DNA of 64,000 nt, taken from the NCBI GenBank assembly GCA_038030265.1, contig CM075943.1, positions 4,402,001 to 4,466,000 of the forward strand, written 5' to 3'. Shown one piece after another: positions 41,949 through 53,271 of this stretch. Position 1 is the stretch's first letter. Every line of letters begins with the position of its first letter. The DNA comes from Corythucha ciliata. Lineage: Eukaryota; Arthropoda; Insecta; Hemiptera; Tingidae. Made by a program: the position numbers and the translations under genes. A model generated the notes under the pieces. It saw only the letters and a list, made by a program, of their open reading frames with translations, searched no databases and was not told where the DNA came from.

Positions 41949-43797
41949 GCACGAATTGGCGTCTGGCGCAATTTTAACTGTAAATTGGCGATTTATTCCA
42001 CTTTTTGCAGTGAATTAGCAATTTTCTCAATTTCTAGGCTTAAAATTAACCTTTTTCTTAATTTGACCATGCTGATTATTTTATTTTCTAAATATTACCC
42101 GCAAATTAACGGTTTTTCTCATTTTAGATAACTCTTAGAGCTCTAGATTATTGCTTCTTTTCAGTTCTAGCCGTGAATTAGCGTATTTTTTTACGTTGTA
42201 CTATAGCCATTTATGAATTTTAGTCGCAATAAATGCCTTCAGAAGGTGCGAATTAAAATTGTAAATGTATTTTTTTTTAAACCAAGAAATTTACATCTAT
42301 TTAATTACAACATCCAATCATTTCTGTCAAAAAGTCATAATTTTTAAACTATAAATTTCATGGCACTTAATTCGAGAATTAATTATTTTTCTCAATTTTT
42401 GCTGCGAATTTTAGATTTTTCTAAATTTTAGCGGTTCCATGGGTGTAGCCAGCGGGGACAGGGGTAGGTATTTGCCCTCTCCTAGAATAAAAAGCGCAGA
42501 TTTCGTGAGGCAGCTGCCCACCCCTAAATTCCATCAGAAAGTTTTAATTTTAATGATTAAAACCCAGCATAAAACTTTCGCTGGACTAGCTCAGCAACAC
42601 CAGTTTCACCGAAAATCCAAAATTCGTGGATGTTTGTTGCTGACAAACCGATTTCGAGAATCGGCTTGTTTGTTTGGAAACCGATTTTGCTGATTTTTCG
42701 CACTAAAATCCAATTTTCGCAGATTCGATGGGCAATTTCGTGTGTTTTTTGGCTAGCTCAAACCGTGCTTGGCCCTTTTTGTCACCCAGACTTAAGGTGG
42801 GATAGAAAGTGCCAGCTCTGCTTACCGCCAAAAGTATCACTTGGGGGGGGGGGGAGAAGTTTCAGTTTTTCAACATGAAATCCGGAATAAAAGGCTACAA
42901 ACGACAGTTTTCCAGCAGATATTTATTTTTTGACGGATAGTGGCCGCAGATCCTGTTATAAAGCCTGCGAAAGGGCAACTGATAGTTTCGCCAGTGAAGC
43001 TGCTCACATATCAATCAATCAATCAGAGAGCCCGTGCTCGGCCATGACGAGTCGAGGGCGCCAAAGCCGCAGTCGGCTCTTACGCCATATCCATCAGGCG
43101 TGGATCCAGTTTTTCTCAAGAGTTGTTACACAGAGTTTTTCCCCGATTTTACTCGTGAATGAGCATTGTTTTTAGCCTCGAATTGACGTTTTCCTCAACT
43201 TCAGCTGAAACTGAGTGCTTTTTCTCAATTCTACCTTCCACTAGCCCATTTCCTTCATTTTAGCCATGAAAAGGTCTCAAAAACCGTGAAATATCGCATT
43301 TTTGATTTACTATTTCAATTACGGCCAGCACTGGGCATCGCTTAACCGCGAATTACAGTTTAAAGAACAGTTTTTCCTCAATTCTACCCGAGTGATTGAG
43401 CTCTATTTCTCAATTTTAGCCGCAAATGAGTGATTTTGCTCAACTCTACATAGAACGAGCAATTTATTTTGTCAATTTTAGCTGTGAAAAGAGCTCTATA
43501 ATCCTTGAATTAGCGCATTTTCCTAATTTCGTCTTGGATTTTGCATCGCGAAACCACATATTAGCGTGTTTTGAATTTGAGGACGAAAATATTCGCCATA
43601 TTGAAGTTTTTCAGTAATTTTGATGGGATAACTTTTTTCTTACAGCCTGGAATCAGCCTCTTACGTACGTTTAAACTTCAAAGGCAGCTGAGTGTGCGCA
43701 ATTTATGTCATTCCGCAAGCTTATTCCTATAGGGATGCGCGCGGGACGGGAAATTAGAAGTCCCGTCTCGCATTTTTTGGCCCCTCGTCACGCCCGT
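41949..43797 (+). repeat. 1.85-kb tandem duplication, unit 2
   Basis: Head-to-tail copy of 40090-41948. It differs by a 15-bp gap near 42115 and scattered point changes. It ends with GGGACGGGAAATTAGAAG and GGCCCCTCGTCACGCCCGTC; the sequence after 43800 is not shared. Confidence 0.85.
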
Positions 43798-44179
43798 CAT
43801 GCGTCCCATCCCGCACACACTGGGCTGGAATTCCCGCATGCACTGCGAGACAAAAAAAGAACATGATACCCCCCCCCCCAAACAAATATTTTTGAAGTCT
43901 GACCAATGGAAATCCGGGGGAGGGCACCCCTTGTCCATTGGCGAATGCAGAAAATTGATTAAGTGGGGGAGAATTTCGACAAAATGACAATATGGTCCCA
44001 ATCCTCAACACCAGGACGGGGGAAACCACGAGATTTTCTTCGTGTTTTTGTTTTTTTTTCTGTAACTCGAAAGATACAGGTTCCACAAAGTGTCAGAACA
44101 ACACCTATGCCCGGGATGAACATCTCTAGGAGGCAATTTAGTCTCTAATTATTCTAGGAATATACTTTTTAGCAGCGTT

Positions 44180-44975
44180 GAAGCACATACTTTTCACAAT
44201 TTTATCCGCGAATTAGCTCATTTTATCATTTTTAGCTGCGAATCGGCGCTTTTTACAAACTCGTAGCCGTGAATTAGCCATGAATTTGTCTCAATAATCC
44301 GCAAAGTAGAGGTAGCGTTTGAGTGCTCTATCCAAATTTTGTCCACAAATAAGTTTTTTTTTTCTCCATTTTAAACGCCAATTCGTGTTTTTCCAAATTT
44401 CACGCGTGGATAAGCGCTTTTTTACAGTTTTAGCCGCTTCAATCAGCGCTTTTTCTCAATTTTATTCCCGAAGTTCCCCAAGAATCTTCAAGTTGGCGTT
44501 TTCTCAATTGCAGCTGTGATTTAGCCTTTTTAACCTCAATTTTAGCAGTGAATGAGCAAGTTTCTTAATTTTAGCTGCGAATTATAGCGCTTTTTCTCGG
44601 TTTTCGTGCCTTGGTTGTGAATTGAAGTTTTCCTTGTCTTTCAGACGCGAATTCGCGTTTTTCTCTATTGCACGTTGTGAATCAGCGCTTTTTCTCAATT
44701 TCAGCCCCGAAGTTGCCCCTAAGAATCGGCGAGTTGGCATTGTCTCATTTCCTGCTGTGAATTAGCGTTTTTTTTTCTCAATTTGAGCAGTAAATTAGCA
44801 CATTTTTTTAAATTTTAGCTGCGATTTTTAAAGATTTTTCTCCATTTTATCCGTGAAATCGTAATTTTTCATGCCTTAACTGAGTTTTCCTCCACTTTTA
44901 TTTAGACGCGAATTCGCGTTCTTGTCTATTTCACCAGTGAATTAGAGCTTTTTCTAAATTTTAGCCCCCTGGCTG
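44180..44975 (+). repeat. 33-nt motif array (forward)
   Basis: About 22 degenerate units (for example TTTTTCTCAATTTCAGCCCC near 44690). The stretch 43800-44180 before it has poly-C runs and no recognisable gene. Confidence 0.7.
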
Positions 44976-45179
44976 CCAGCCAGCGGCGTGGGTTTTATAG
45001 TCCCTCTGTGGGTGGCGTTAAAATGTGGTCTCACCCTGCCTCCCTACATGCTCATCCGATTCGCCTAATTTCTTAATTTTCGCATTCACAAAATTTTCTG
45101 AAAGACCACTGTCTTTGTTTCCCAAAAACTGGATTTTGTATTGCAGTGTATCTGATAACTGCTCAAGAATATGGACAAA

Positions 45180-45760
45180 ATTTGGAATAATTTGGTGTTA
45201 GCGATTTGATTGAAACACACAAAAATTGGGAACAGGGCCCCAGAATCCAGAACATTCTACCTAAAACCAGACATTTAAGCTCAATATCTCATGCAATCTG
45301 ATTCGAAACAAATCCTGCGCGTTTGGCTCCTTCTAAAACCAAATATATCGCAATTGAGTCTATTTTCCGCCCAAGTTTGAACCTCTCAAAACCAAATTTT
45401 ACGCATTTAGCTTTTTCAAATCCAAATTTTAGGGTTTTTTTGATCTTTCAAGAACAAACCTTTGTTGGTTTGGCGATTCACGATTTATGATAAACCAAAT
45501 TTCATGGCATAAGATCTTCCCATAATTTTGGTTATTAAAAAAAAAAACGATAAAGCTTGTTTAAAAAGCTTATTTCGAGACTTTGGCCTTTTCAGACGAC
45601 AATGTTGCCGGAAATTCGCTCTTCCATAACCAAATGCCGTGGATTTGGCTTCTTCAAAACAGAATTTATGCTATTTCAGCCACAATTTCGCGTATTTCCC
45701 CTCTTTCAAAAACAAAATATCGAGGGTTTAGCTCGTTCCACACTCGTATCGTAATTATTC
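45180..45760 (-). repeat. Second motif family (reverse of 7200-7620)
   Basis: About 15 degenerate units of roughly 35 nt built on CCAAATTTTACGCATTTAGC and CTTTTTCAAAAC. It is the reverse complement of the phrase at 7200-7620. Bases 45770-47090 are simple-sequence-rich (A/G runs, GAGAGA at 46835) without a recognisable gene. Confidence 0.5.
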
Positions 45761-47089
45761 TTTCAAGTAATTGGAACAAATCGATGAGTCAGACAACAAA
45801 TTTGAGTGTCTTAAAATCGCCAGGGGAAAATATCGTTTGGCTTTCTCGTCACGCGAAAAGAGAATGCTGAATTCCGAGCAGTGTACACGTAATTGCATTA
45901 TTTGGGTATTCAGAGTAAGCCGCATCATTATCCTTCTTCGCCAACCATCAAACCACCATCCCGCTCCACTCGCACACCCGCGGCGTAAACGCGACTGGAT
46001 ACATTTTTAAAAAGATCACTCTTAGCTTTATACTTTTAAGCCCCTTCCGACCTAAATTCCCGTTCCAATCTTTTGTCGACCACTCGTAAAATTAAACATA
46101 CTATCCCCTCCCCACAGCCCTCAATCTTTTTAAAAAGTTCCTAAATCCTAATGGGACGGTTAGAGTGAAATTAGAGACTTTCATTCGATTTTACTCAAGA
46201 GCCCCATGGGAGGCATTATCCTCCTATTCACGCAAACTACATAGCTATACAGAAATTCAACTTGAAAAAAAGAAAAGAAAAAAAAAAGGCTCGACTCTTA
46301 ACTAAAAAAAAAGAGGAGGAAAAAGAATGAAATTGTCAGTTTTGTACACAAAAACCACTTCGTGATGCGATGAGTGGGTAAATGTTGATGATGAAGGGCA
46401 GGCAGGGGCTGGTGGCGAGGGATAAGACAAATGAATACCGCCCATTCAGTACCCTACAGCGACATCGGTGTCATCAATAAAAATTTAATGAATGAGGATG
46501 AAAAAGCTTTGTGTGTTTCACTTTAAAAGTGATTTATTGCTATACGGCAAGGAAAGAAAGCTCTAGCACAATATTGTTTGGGAGTGGAAAAAGGAACATC
46601 CCCCCCTTCCCCCACAGGTGAAAAGATGGCGGGATGACAATGTTTTGGAAACAAAATCTACACTTTCCATCTCTCTGCCTCTTTCTTTGCTGACTCCCCC
46701 CCCCCTCAATTGTTAATTGGGTTTACTTCGGTGGTTGTCGTGAAAAGGGGGTGGAGTGGAGGTTAACATCATTCCGTAAACAAAAAATTGGATTTAGACT
46801 CTTCCCATCTGCAGCCTCTGTATCAAAAAAAAGAGAGAGAGAGCGTGAGAGAAAAGACAGCACGAGAGGGGGCTCGTGATTGAAAACCTTCTTTTAACGA
46901 TTTTTCGAGTAAAAGGCTAGCCCTAAAGAGGGCCTTTGGGACTATACCACGACCCGACCTCCTCTAGCAAACTACGTTCTCTTCATTTCCTTCACTTAAC
47001 ACGGAGTAATTCAAGGGAATCAACTATAGTGTTCAGTTTACTATATTCCCCGGTGGTTATGTGCCAGAGATATAAATATGTAGATAATT

Positions 47090-47760
47090 CGCAGCGTTTT
47101 TATCTTGTGAATTATAGCGATTTTTCTCAATTTTTGCTCATGATTTAGCGTTTTTTCAAATGTTTGCCGCTAACCAGCTACTTTTCTTGATTTTATCGGT
47201 GAGTAAACGCGAAAAAAAATAAAAATGCTTTCCTTAAATTTTTTAGCCGGGGTGAGGTAGCGTTTTTATCCTGTGAATCAGCGATTTGTCTCAATTTTTG
47301 CCAATGGTTCATCTAAGTAGCGATCTTTATTGATTTTTATCGGCGAATTAGCGCTGTTTTCTCAATTGTATAGTCGCGTTGAACAGCGTTTATCCCTCAA
47401 ACCAACGATTTTTGCTTACAGTCCAGCGTTTTGCCTCAATTTTGCTGCTAATTAGCGCTTTTTCCTTACGTTATTCGTGAATTAGCATTTTTTCCCAATG
47501 TCAGTCGCGATGTATCGTTTTTATTTCCATGAATTAGCGATTTTTGTCAATCCTGGCCACAATTTATGGTATTTTCTCTATTTTAACCGTGAATTAGCGT
47601 TCCAGTCAATTTTAGCCGCGATTTGCAATGAATTATAACGATTTTTCTCAATTTTGGCCGCATAATTGGCTCAATAGCAGCACATTAGGATTTTTTTTGG
47701 GCATATTTCACCCGTAAAATTCCCTCTACACACTGCGGATCAGCGATGTATTCCAAATTG
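47090..47760 (+). repeat. 33-nt motif array (forward)
   Basis: About 18 degenerate units (for example CGGCGAATTAGCGCTGTTTT near 47340). The following part, 47760-49400, shows no gene. It contains a transposon-end-like phrase, CTCGGTACGCTACTG, at 48022-48036. Confidence 0.65.
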
Positions 47761-49405
47761 GGGGCTGCGTCAAATTATTCAGTCAGACAAAATTCAGACA
47801 AGCACCTATACAACTTTCTATTCTCGAGGCCGCGCGGATAGACCGAAGATCATCGAAAAGATCCAAAAATCACCGCCCAAACGGATAGCCAAGACTCTTT
47901 ATTTCTCACCAATAAAATCCATGAACATGAAACCTAAAATTTTTCCGTGTTTAAAGCTTTCCGCGTGGCCCCAGCTGATAGGCTGCCCGAGGCGGTTAGG
48001 CCTCCTCGTCCCTCGCCGTCACCTCGGTACGCTACTGCGTGAATTCATCACAGCTGTTCCCAATGCACGCGCAGCAGACTCAATGAGAGAATTCGTTGGC
48101 CAACTTTGGCTTCCAGAGAACTTTCTATTCTCGTTTATTGATTATGGAACAGATCTGACTTTGAAGACTTAACATTTTTCGGCAAAGAATGACCTTTTTT
48201 TATGAGAGCAATCGACATCAAACAACATTTTGCGTGAACCGACCCTTTTGAAACAGGAACAAAGTGAAAAGTGGGTTACAATTGTCTTCAAATGTCACCA
48301 CTGTGGTAAACTTTTAGAGGTCCCTTTTGGAAAAGGGAGAGTCCTCCATTCACGACACGCCTGGGCTATAGTGTAAATGGCACCCCGGAGCGGGAATTCG
48401 AACTTTGGAGACTTATGTTGACTGTCTCTTTTATTTTCTGCCTTCTATAGAAGAGAAACAGTGAATCCTTAGTTTTATCCAATGATTGAAGCTTTTGAAT
48501 AACTCTCTCCTACCCAAGACGTCTGAAGAATACCGTTCTTTAGTTGTTTACAGAGTCTTTAGAAGGCTTCATGGAAAGCATTGTTCAAGAAAATTGAATT
48601 TCTCCTTTGAAGGAAAAAAAAACTGCAGTTTTGCCTTCTAGCCTTTGGGGTTGGGTAGCAAATACATTTATTCTATCAACAAGCCGAATTTCCGTCGAAA
48701 TTCAAGGGCTTATGCGCTTCCGAATTTAAACAAATCAGATTTCAGAAGATGTGGCTGATACGTTGGGAATTTTCACGTCTTTTCTTGATCTTTATTGATG
48801 GTGAAGGACTCGAGAGTATGTGCGTTCATAACTCGCTTGAATTCCAGTGTATCAACACGGTCACGAGCACGAAATGTTCTCTTGGCGCTTTATTATTCCC
48901 TAGGCATCACTCCCCACCCCGCAGCCAGATCTCCGCAAAATCTTGAAAACGGGGAACTCACTCAATTTTCCATTCTTATTTTTTATTCACGTTGGCATTC
49001 AGAATAAAAAGATCAGTCATCTCTGACATAAATGTTTAAAGTGACCGATTTTTCCTCACTTTTCACCTCCTCGAGTTCCCTTTTAGCGTAAAATAAAGAT
49101 TAGCAACTCTCCTCTTCAACATCACTACGCGAAACCAGTGATGTTTCACTGTGAACGAGCTGGAGAAGGCTGATGAAGTAATATAGCAATGTTGATAGCG
49201 ACCGTGGGGGGGGGGGGGTTCTATTCTGCGCTCGCGTAGTGACGGAAGGGGATTCGCTAAAGATTAAAATCGTAATTTCCTTTTTCATAATTCAATAAAA
49301 GAGCCACGGAGAAAGCTGTAATATTTAATCAATCCCAAACGAACGGGTCGGAGCACACGAACAAGGATATGCGGGGTGGAGGGGGTTAACAAAAAAAAAA
49401 CATAC

Positions 49406-49557
49406 CCATCACGATGACTTTCGGGGCTTCGTTCACTTTTTTCCCGTCGATAAGACGCTCCTGGCTACTGGACGTGATGCAGCTCCCACTTCCAAAACTG
49501 ACCGTGTCGTCAAAAGACTGCATCGTGTGTGATCTGGCGAAACTAACGTGTTTAGGT
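49406..49557 (-). CDS. Candidate host exon, 152 bp, unknown protein
   Basis: On the - strand a strong acceptor (TTTGTTTGTTTCAG) precedes 152 bp with one fully open frame of 50 codons. A good donor, G|GTATGT, ends it at 49401-49405. The other forward frame I checked has a stop. The peptide begins PKHVSFARSHTMQSFDDTVS and is rich in Ser, with KKVNEAPKVIVM at the end. It looks like a cytoplasmic regulatory segment; KHVSFARSHT would suit a basophilic kinase site. I do not recognise the gene. The exon starts with one base and ends with one base of split codons. No partner exon was found in the low-repeat region around it. Confidence 0.5.
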
Positions 49558-50005
49558 CTGAAACAAACAAAATGAATGGAATTTTTGGTTAGATAGGTGT
49601 TCCGCGATATTTCGAGTGAGTGACGGAAGAGCAGGCATACTCAAATGCCCCGCATTTACCCCCCCCCCCTCCCACATGAGTGCCTTGTCTTTCACTTTTC
49701 CTCTCTTGTTCATATATTCTCCACGATACAAGTTTTCCTCAAAACACGAAACCACGAGAGTAAACGAGTGAAAACCCAACCCCACCCTTCCATATTCCAT
49801 CCGCCCCCCCTTTCTGCGCACCTTTTAAAGGTACCAAAAAGAACGCGGTGCTGTTTTTAAGGTTGTAGTCTACCAGGAGAATAATAAATGAAGAAATGAG
49901 AGTTAATGAATAATGAATGAAAACAGAATGGAAGATAGGGTTGAAAGGTGCGTTAAAATTACGAGCAAGTGGATAAAAGGGCGACGGGGTGGTTTCCTCA
50001 ACTGT

Positions 50006-50038
<33 letters not shown>

Positions 50039-50780
50039 GTCTACAAACCGCTGTATAGAAGAGACCTTGGAAGGGTTTAAGAGATGATTTGAAAAAGAAA
50101 GCGTTCATTTTTAACGTTACTCTTTCTTCAAGGTCGTTTTATAGTAATTTTTAGCGCCTGGCAAAGTTTGGGAGGGAGAGAGAGCCTTTAGGGTCTCAGG
50201 TAATTAACTCTCTTGTCAGGAGCAAGAGAGTAAGAAACTAAGTGTAACAAGGGGGCCGACGCTGAAATAAGAAGAAAAAAAAGCCAGCAAAATCTGAGGA
50301 AAGAAACATTTTAGAACAATGCCGAGTTTGAATTAATTTAGCTCGAACAATAAACTATGACATGAATGGTAACTTGAAACCGGGGAAAGAAGCTTCTAAA
50401 AAGGGTTGAGCTCATATTGCTCAAAAAATGCGAAAAGAGAAGCAGGCTGAGACCAATTTAAAGAGACGGGTCCTCCCGCAGCGGCTAAATTTCATTCTCA
50501 AAGAATTCAAGGAGAAATTATTGAACCCTCAGCCATTTGTTCATTTTTTAATGGATGCGCATTTCGGAGCGACCCACGCTCCCTCATCAGCACAATTAAA
50601 CAAAATGAACTCCACTTAACAAACTGCAATCTTTCCGGCTAAAATAAAGAACGCGCTCTATTGGGAATTCAAGCTATCGGATACGAGGTCTGGCGGATTT
50701 ACGGGTGAACTACTAGAAAAAGTACTCTTATCGCCCACGAAACTAGAGAACCTATAATCAGACAGGTAAAATCACAGACG

Positions 50781-50893
50781 CCATGTTCGCTCTTATCAAT
50801 TATCAGTCTTGTAAAATCCACCTTTTGTTGATGTTTTGTGGATGTCAACAAACCACCCCCAACCATTCTTATTAAACTGATAAGAACGAACAT
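50781..50893. repeat. Short inverted repeat
   Basis: GCCATGTTCGCTCTTATCA on the left pairs with the reverse complement of TGATAAGAACGAACATGGC on the right, about 60 bp apart, with a second small hairpin between (GTTGATG...CATCAAC-like). It may be a small MITE. Confidence 0.5.
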
Positions 50894-51114
50894 GGCGCCG
50901 TATGCGTCTACTCTTCTATAAAGGTTCCTTAACGAAACTAAGGATACTAAAAAGACGAGTAGAGGCGATGTTTGATAAAGCTTTTCCAGGGCTCCACCAT
51001 TTTTGTTCTGGATAACGTATCAATCTACTACTATCTTTGGTGTTTGTTGAAATTGGATTTCGGTGTTTCTCATTTCTTTCTTATTGAACGTTCATTCAGT
51101 GAATACTTATAGAA

Positions 51115-51270
51115 ATGGTCGGGTGTGCAGCATTTAACTATACCAACAGCACTCTTTCGGGCCACCGACTTTTTATTTTTCCCTCGGAGGCGGAGAGAAG
51201 AAAAAAGTGGCAAGCCAACTGCCGGCGAGGAGGCGGCTGGAAGCCCACGAAATATTCACGCCTTTGCGAA
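51115..51270 (+). CDS. THAP-domain first exon
   Basis: The ATG at 51115 opens a frame of 52 codons to a strong donor, GAA|GTAAGT, at 51271. The peptide starts MVGCAAFNYTNSTLSGHRLF, then FPSEAERRKKWQ and ending KPTKYSRLCE. This is the N-terminal half of a THAP zinc finger, a DNA-binding domain of host regulators and P-type transposases; the usual next residues, with the His, would lie in the next exon. The second Cys ligand (C-x4-C) is Tyr here, which one TGT-to-TAT change explains. An arthropod-like initiator, ATTCAGT, is at 51093. No second exon was found nearby, so it may be a pseudogene. Confidence 0.55.
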
Positions 51271-52389
51271 GTAAGTTCTTTTCACATATTTTCCCTAACT
51301 TGACTAATTTAGGCGGAGGCGTTAATTTATACTTACGATTAGTGGCCCAGTGGAGTTCTTTACGGTACGGAGGCAGTTCCGCCACTTGATACTTATCTAC
51401 CGTCCACGCCCTCTCCATTGGCCATACCCGGCCAGCCTAGTCATCGCAAGTCTGCAACTGTATTGAATTATTCATACTGAAATAGTAATGCGGACCCTAC
51501 AAACTGGAATGGAGCGAATTGCCCCCGCAAACAGCTTGGAATTCGCCCCCGGCGTTCAGGTCTGATGTACCCGCCTATAGGCCTAGATCCGCCACCGGTG
51601 GGGGCGGTGGGCTGTGATTGCATATAGTAACCGAAGGGTAACTGGTCTTAACATTATCTTACAGTTCTAGAGAACAATCTATCAAAGTGTCATCGTTTAA
51701 TAATTGTTTGCAGGGTTGATGACGTTAAGTTCCGCACTACAACTACAGCCTACACACAATCTTAGCCTTGATTGGTTTTCATAGGTCTGTTCTGTAAAAT
51801 TAAATGATAGTTCCTATACTTACATTGATCGGGATGGTGATCGTTCCATTCTCATTCTCATTCATTTTCAAATCAAGCAAGAGGCGATTCCCGGATATTT
51901 ACCGACCATTGAGAATTCCCGGACTTTTCCCGGGTTTCCCGAATTTCCCGGGTCGGTCGACACTCTCTAATAATAGTGTACCTATTTCCGAAAAAAATCA
52001 TAAACAGTTCGGTCATCTTGTCCAGAATCACCCGGTATGGAAAATAATTCGAATTAGAATAAACTAATAAAATCATAATCTACAGGGTGTACAATAAAGA
52101 ACGCTCAGAGAAACCCCTGTTCCAAATGACGTGCCTATAAGCTCAGGAGAAATGACTCGGAAACCCCGCCTTGAGAGGAGCGAACGGCTGGCCTATTCGG
52201 ACCAATCGGTGGCCACCAATTTTTCCGATTATAGTTCTGACAAATTGGTGGGTCCCATAGAGCTAATATTATACATAATAAGCAGTGGCAGACTGGCCCC
52301 TTGGACAGTGGGTGTCCAAACCACCCCCGCGCCCCTTGGGCGTGGCGCCCCTCTCAGACCATCGTCAGATTATCATAAATAATAGATTA

Positions 52390-53010
52390 AAAACGAATAT
52401 CTGTGCTTACCAATTCGCGGACAAAATTGTGGTAAAATTCCTAACTTAAATACATAAAATGGACAAAATGGCTAATATGCGGCTAAAATTGCAGAAAACG
52501 CCAATTCGTGGCTAAAATTGAGAAAATTCGCGAATTCACGGGCTAGAAGCGCTACTGCGCTGCTATAATTGAGAAAAAGTGCCTGTTTTCGGCTAAACTT
52601 AAGGAAAATCACCAATTCGCGGACAAAATTGTGGTAAAATTTATAACTTAAATTCTCGCCTTCGTGCCTTCTGAGGGCAAAGTGGCTAATTGAGAAAGGC
52701 GGCATATTCATGGCTAAAAATAAAAAATAAAACACCTCTGATTCGCGGCTTGAACTGAGAAGAAGCGCTGATCTATAGCTAAAAGTAATGAAATATGGCG
52801 CGGTGCTAAAATGTAAAAAAGATTCTAATTTGCGGCTAAAAATTGAAAAAAATAAACCGATTTGCAGCTAAAATTGCGAAAAACGCCAATTCGTGGCCGA
52901 AATTGAGAAAATTTGCTTATTCACGGGTTAGAAACGCTACTGCGCTGCTAAAATTAAGAAAAATCGACAATTCGCGGGTAAAATTGAGGAAAATCACTAA
53001 TTTGTAATTG
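52390..53010 (-). repeat. 33-nt motif array (reverse)
   Basis: About 18 degenerate copies on the - strand (for example TTCGCGGGTAAAATTGAGGA near 52971). Neighbouring sequence 51271-52390 shows no gene beyond a run of TTCCCGGG-type phrases at 51890-51950 and GCAGTGGCAGACTGGCCCC at 52284. Bases 53010-53270 hold nothing clear. Confidence 0.65.
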
Positions 53011-53271
53011 ATAACAAGACGCCATTGTAATTGGTAATTTGTAATTAACAATGACCAATTTTTTACATTTCCATCTTCAGAGCCAATATTACTTCGAAAA
53101 CTCAGCGGGTACTATTTCGCGCCTTACATGGAGCTTTTGGAGGAGTTTTTGCATGAAATTCTCTGAAAAATAAGAGTTTCAAAGCAATTATGACACGAGC
53201 GATATCCTCGAGCTTAGGGTTGCCAATTTGAAATTTGAGAAAAACATTACAAAAGTTTCAAACCCCAAACC

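Noticed and set aside
44319..44519. Small + frames in motif arrays (also 39631-40064, 18277-18543 and similar)
   Set aside because: Repeat units lacking stops in one frame create them; the peptides are translations of the motif (FSQF-, SRE-type runs).
47921..48172. 83-codon + frame with a Met start
   Set aside because: It crosses a transposon-end-like phrase (CTCGGTACGCTACTG) and has no similarity or splice signals; probably chance.
49380..49405. A-run beside the exon at 49406 as a retrocopy tail
   Set aside because: The A-run lies on the donor side and on the strand that reads T for the exon; with splice sites on both sides a retrocopy is unlikely.
51173..51418. 81-codon - frame over the THAP exon
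   Set aside because: The + strand has the THAP pattern and a donor site; the - frame has no recognisable features.
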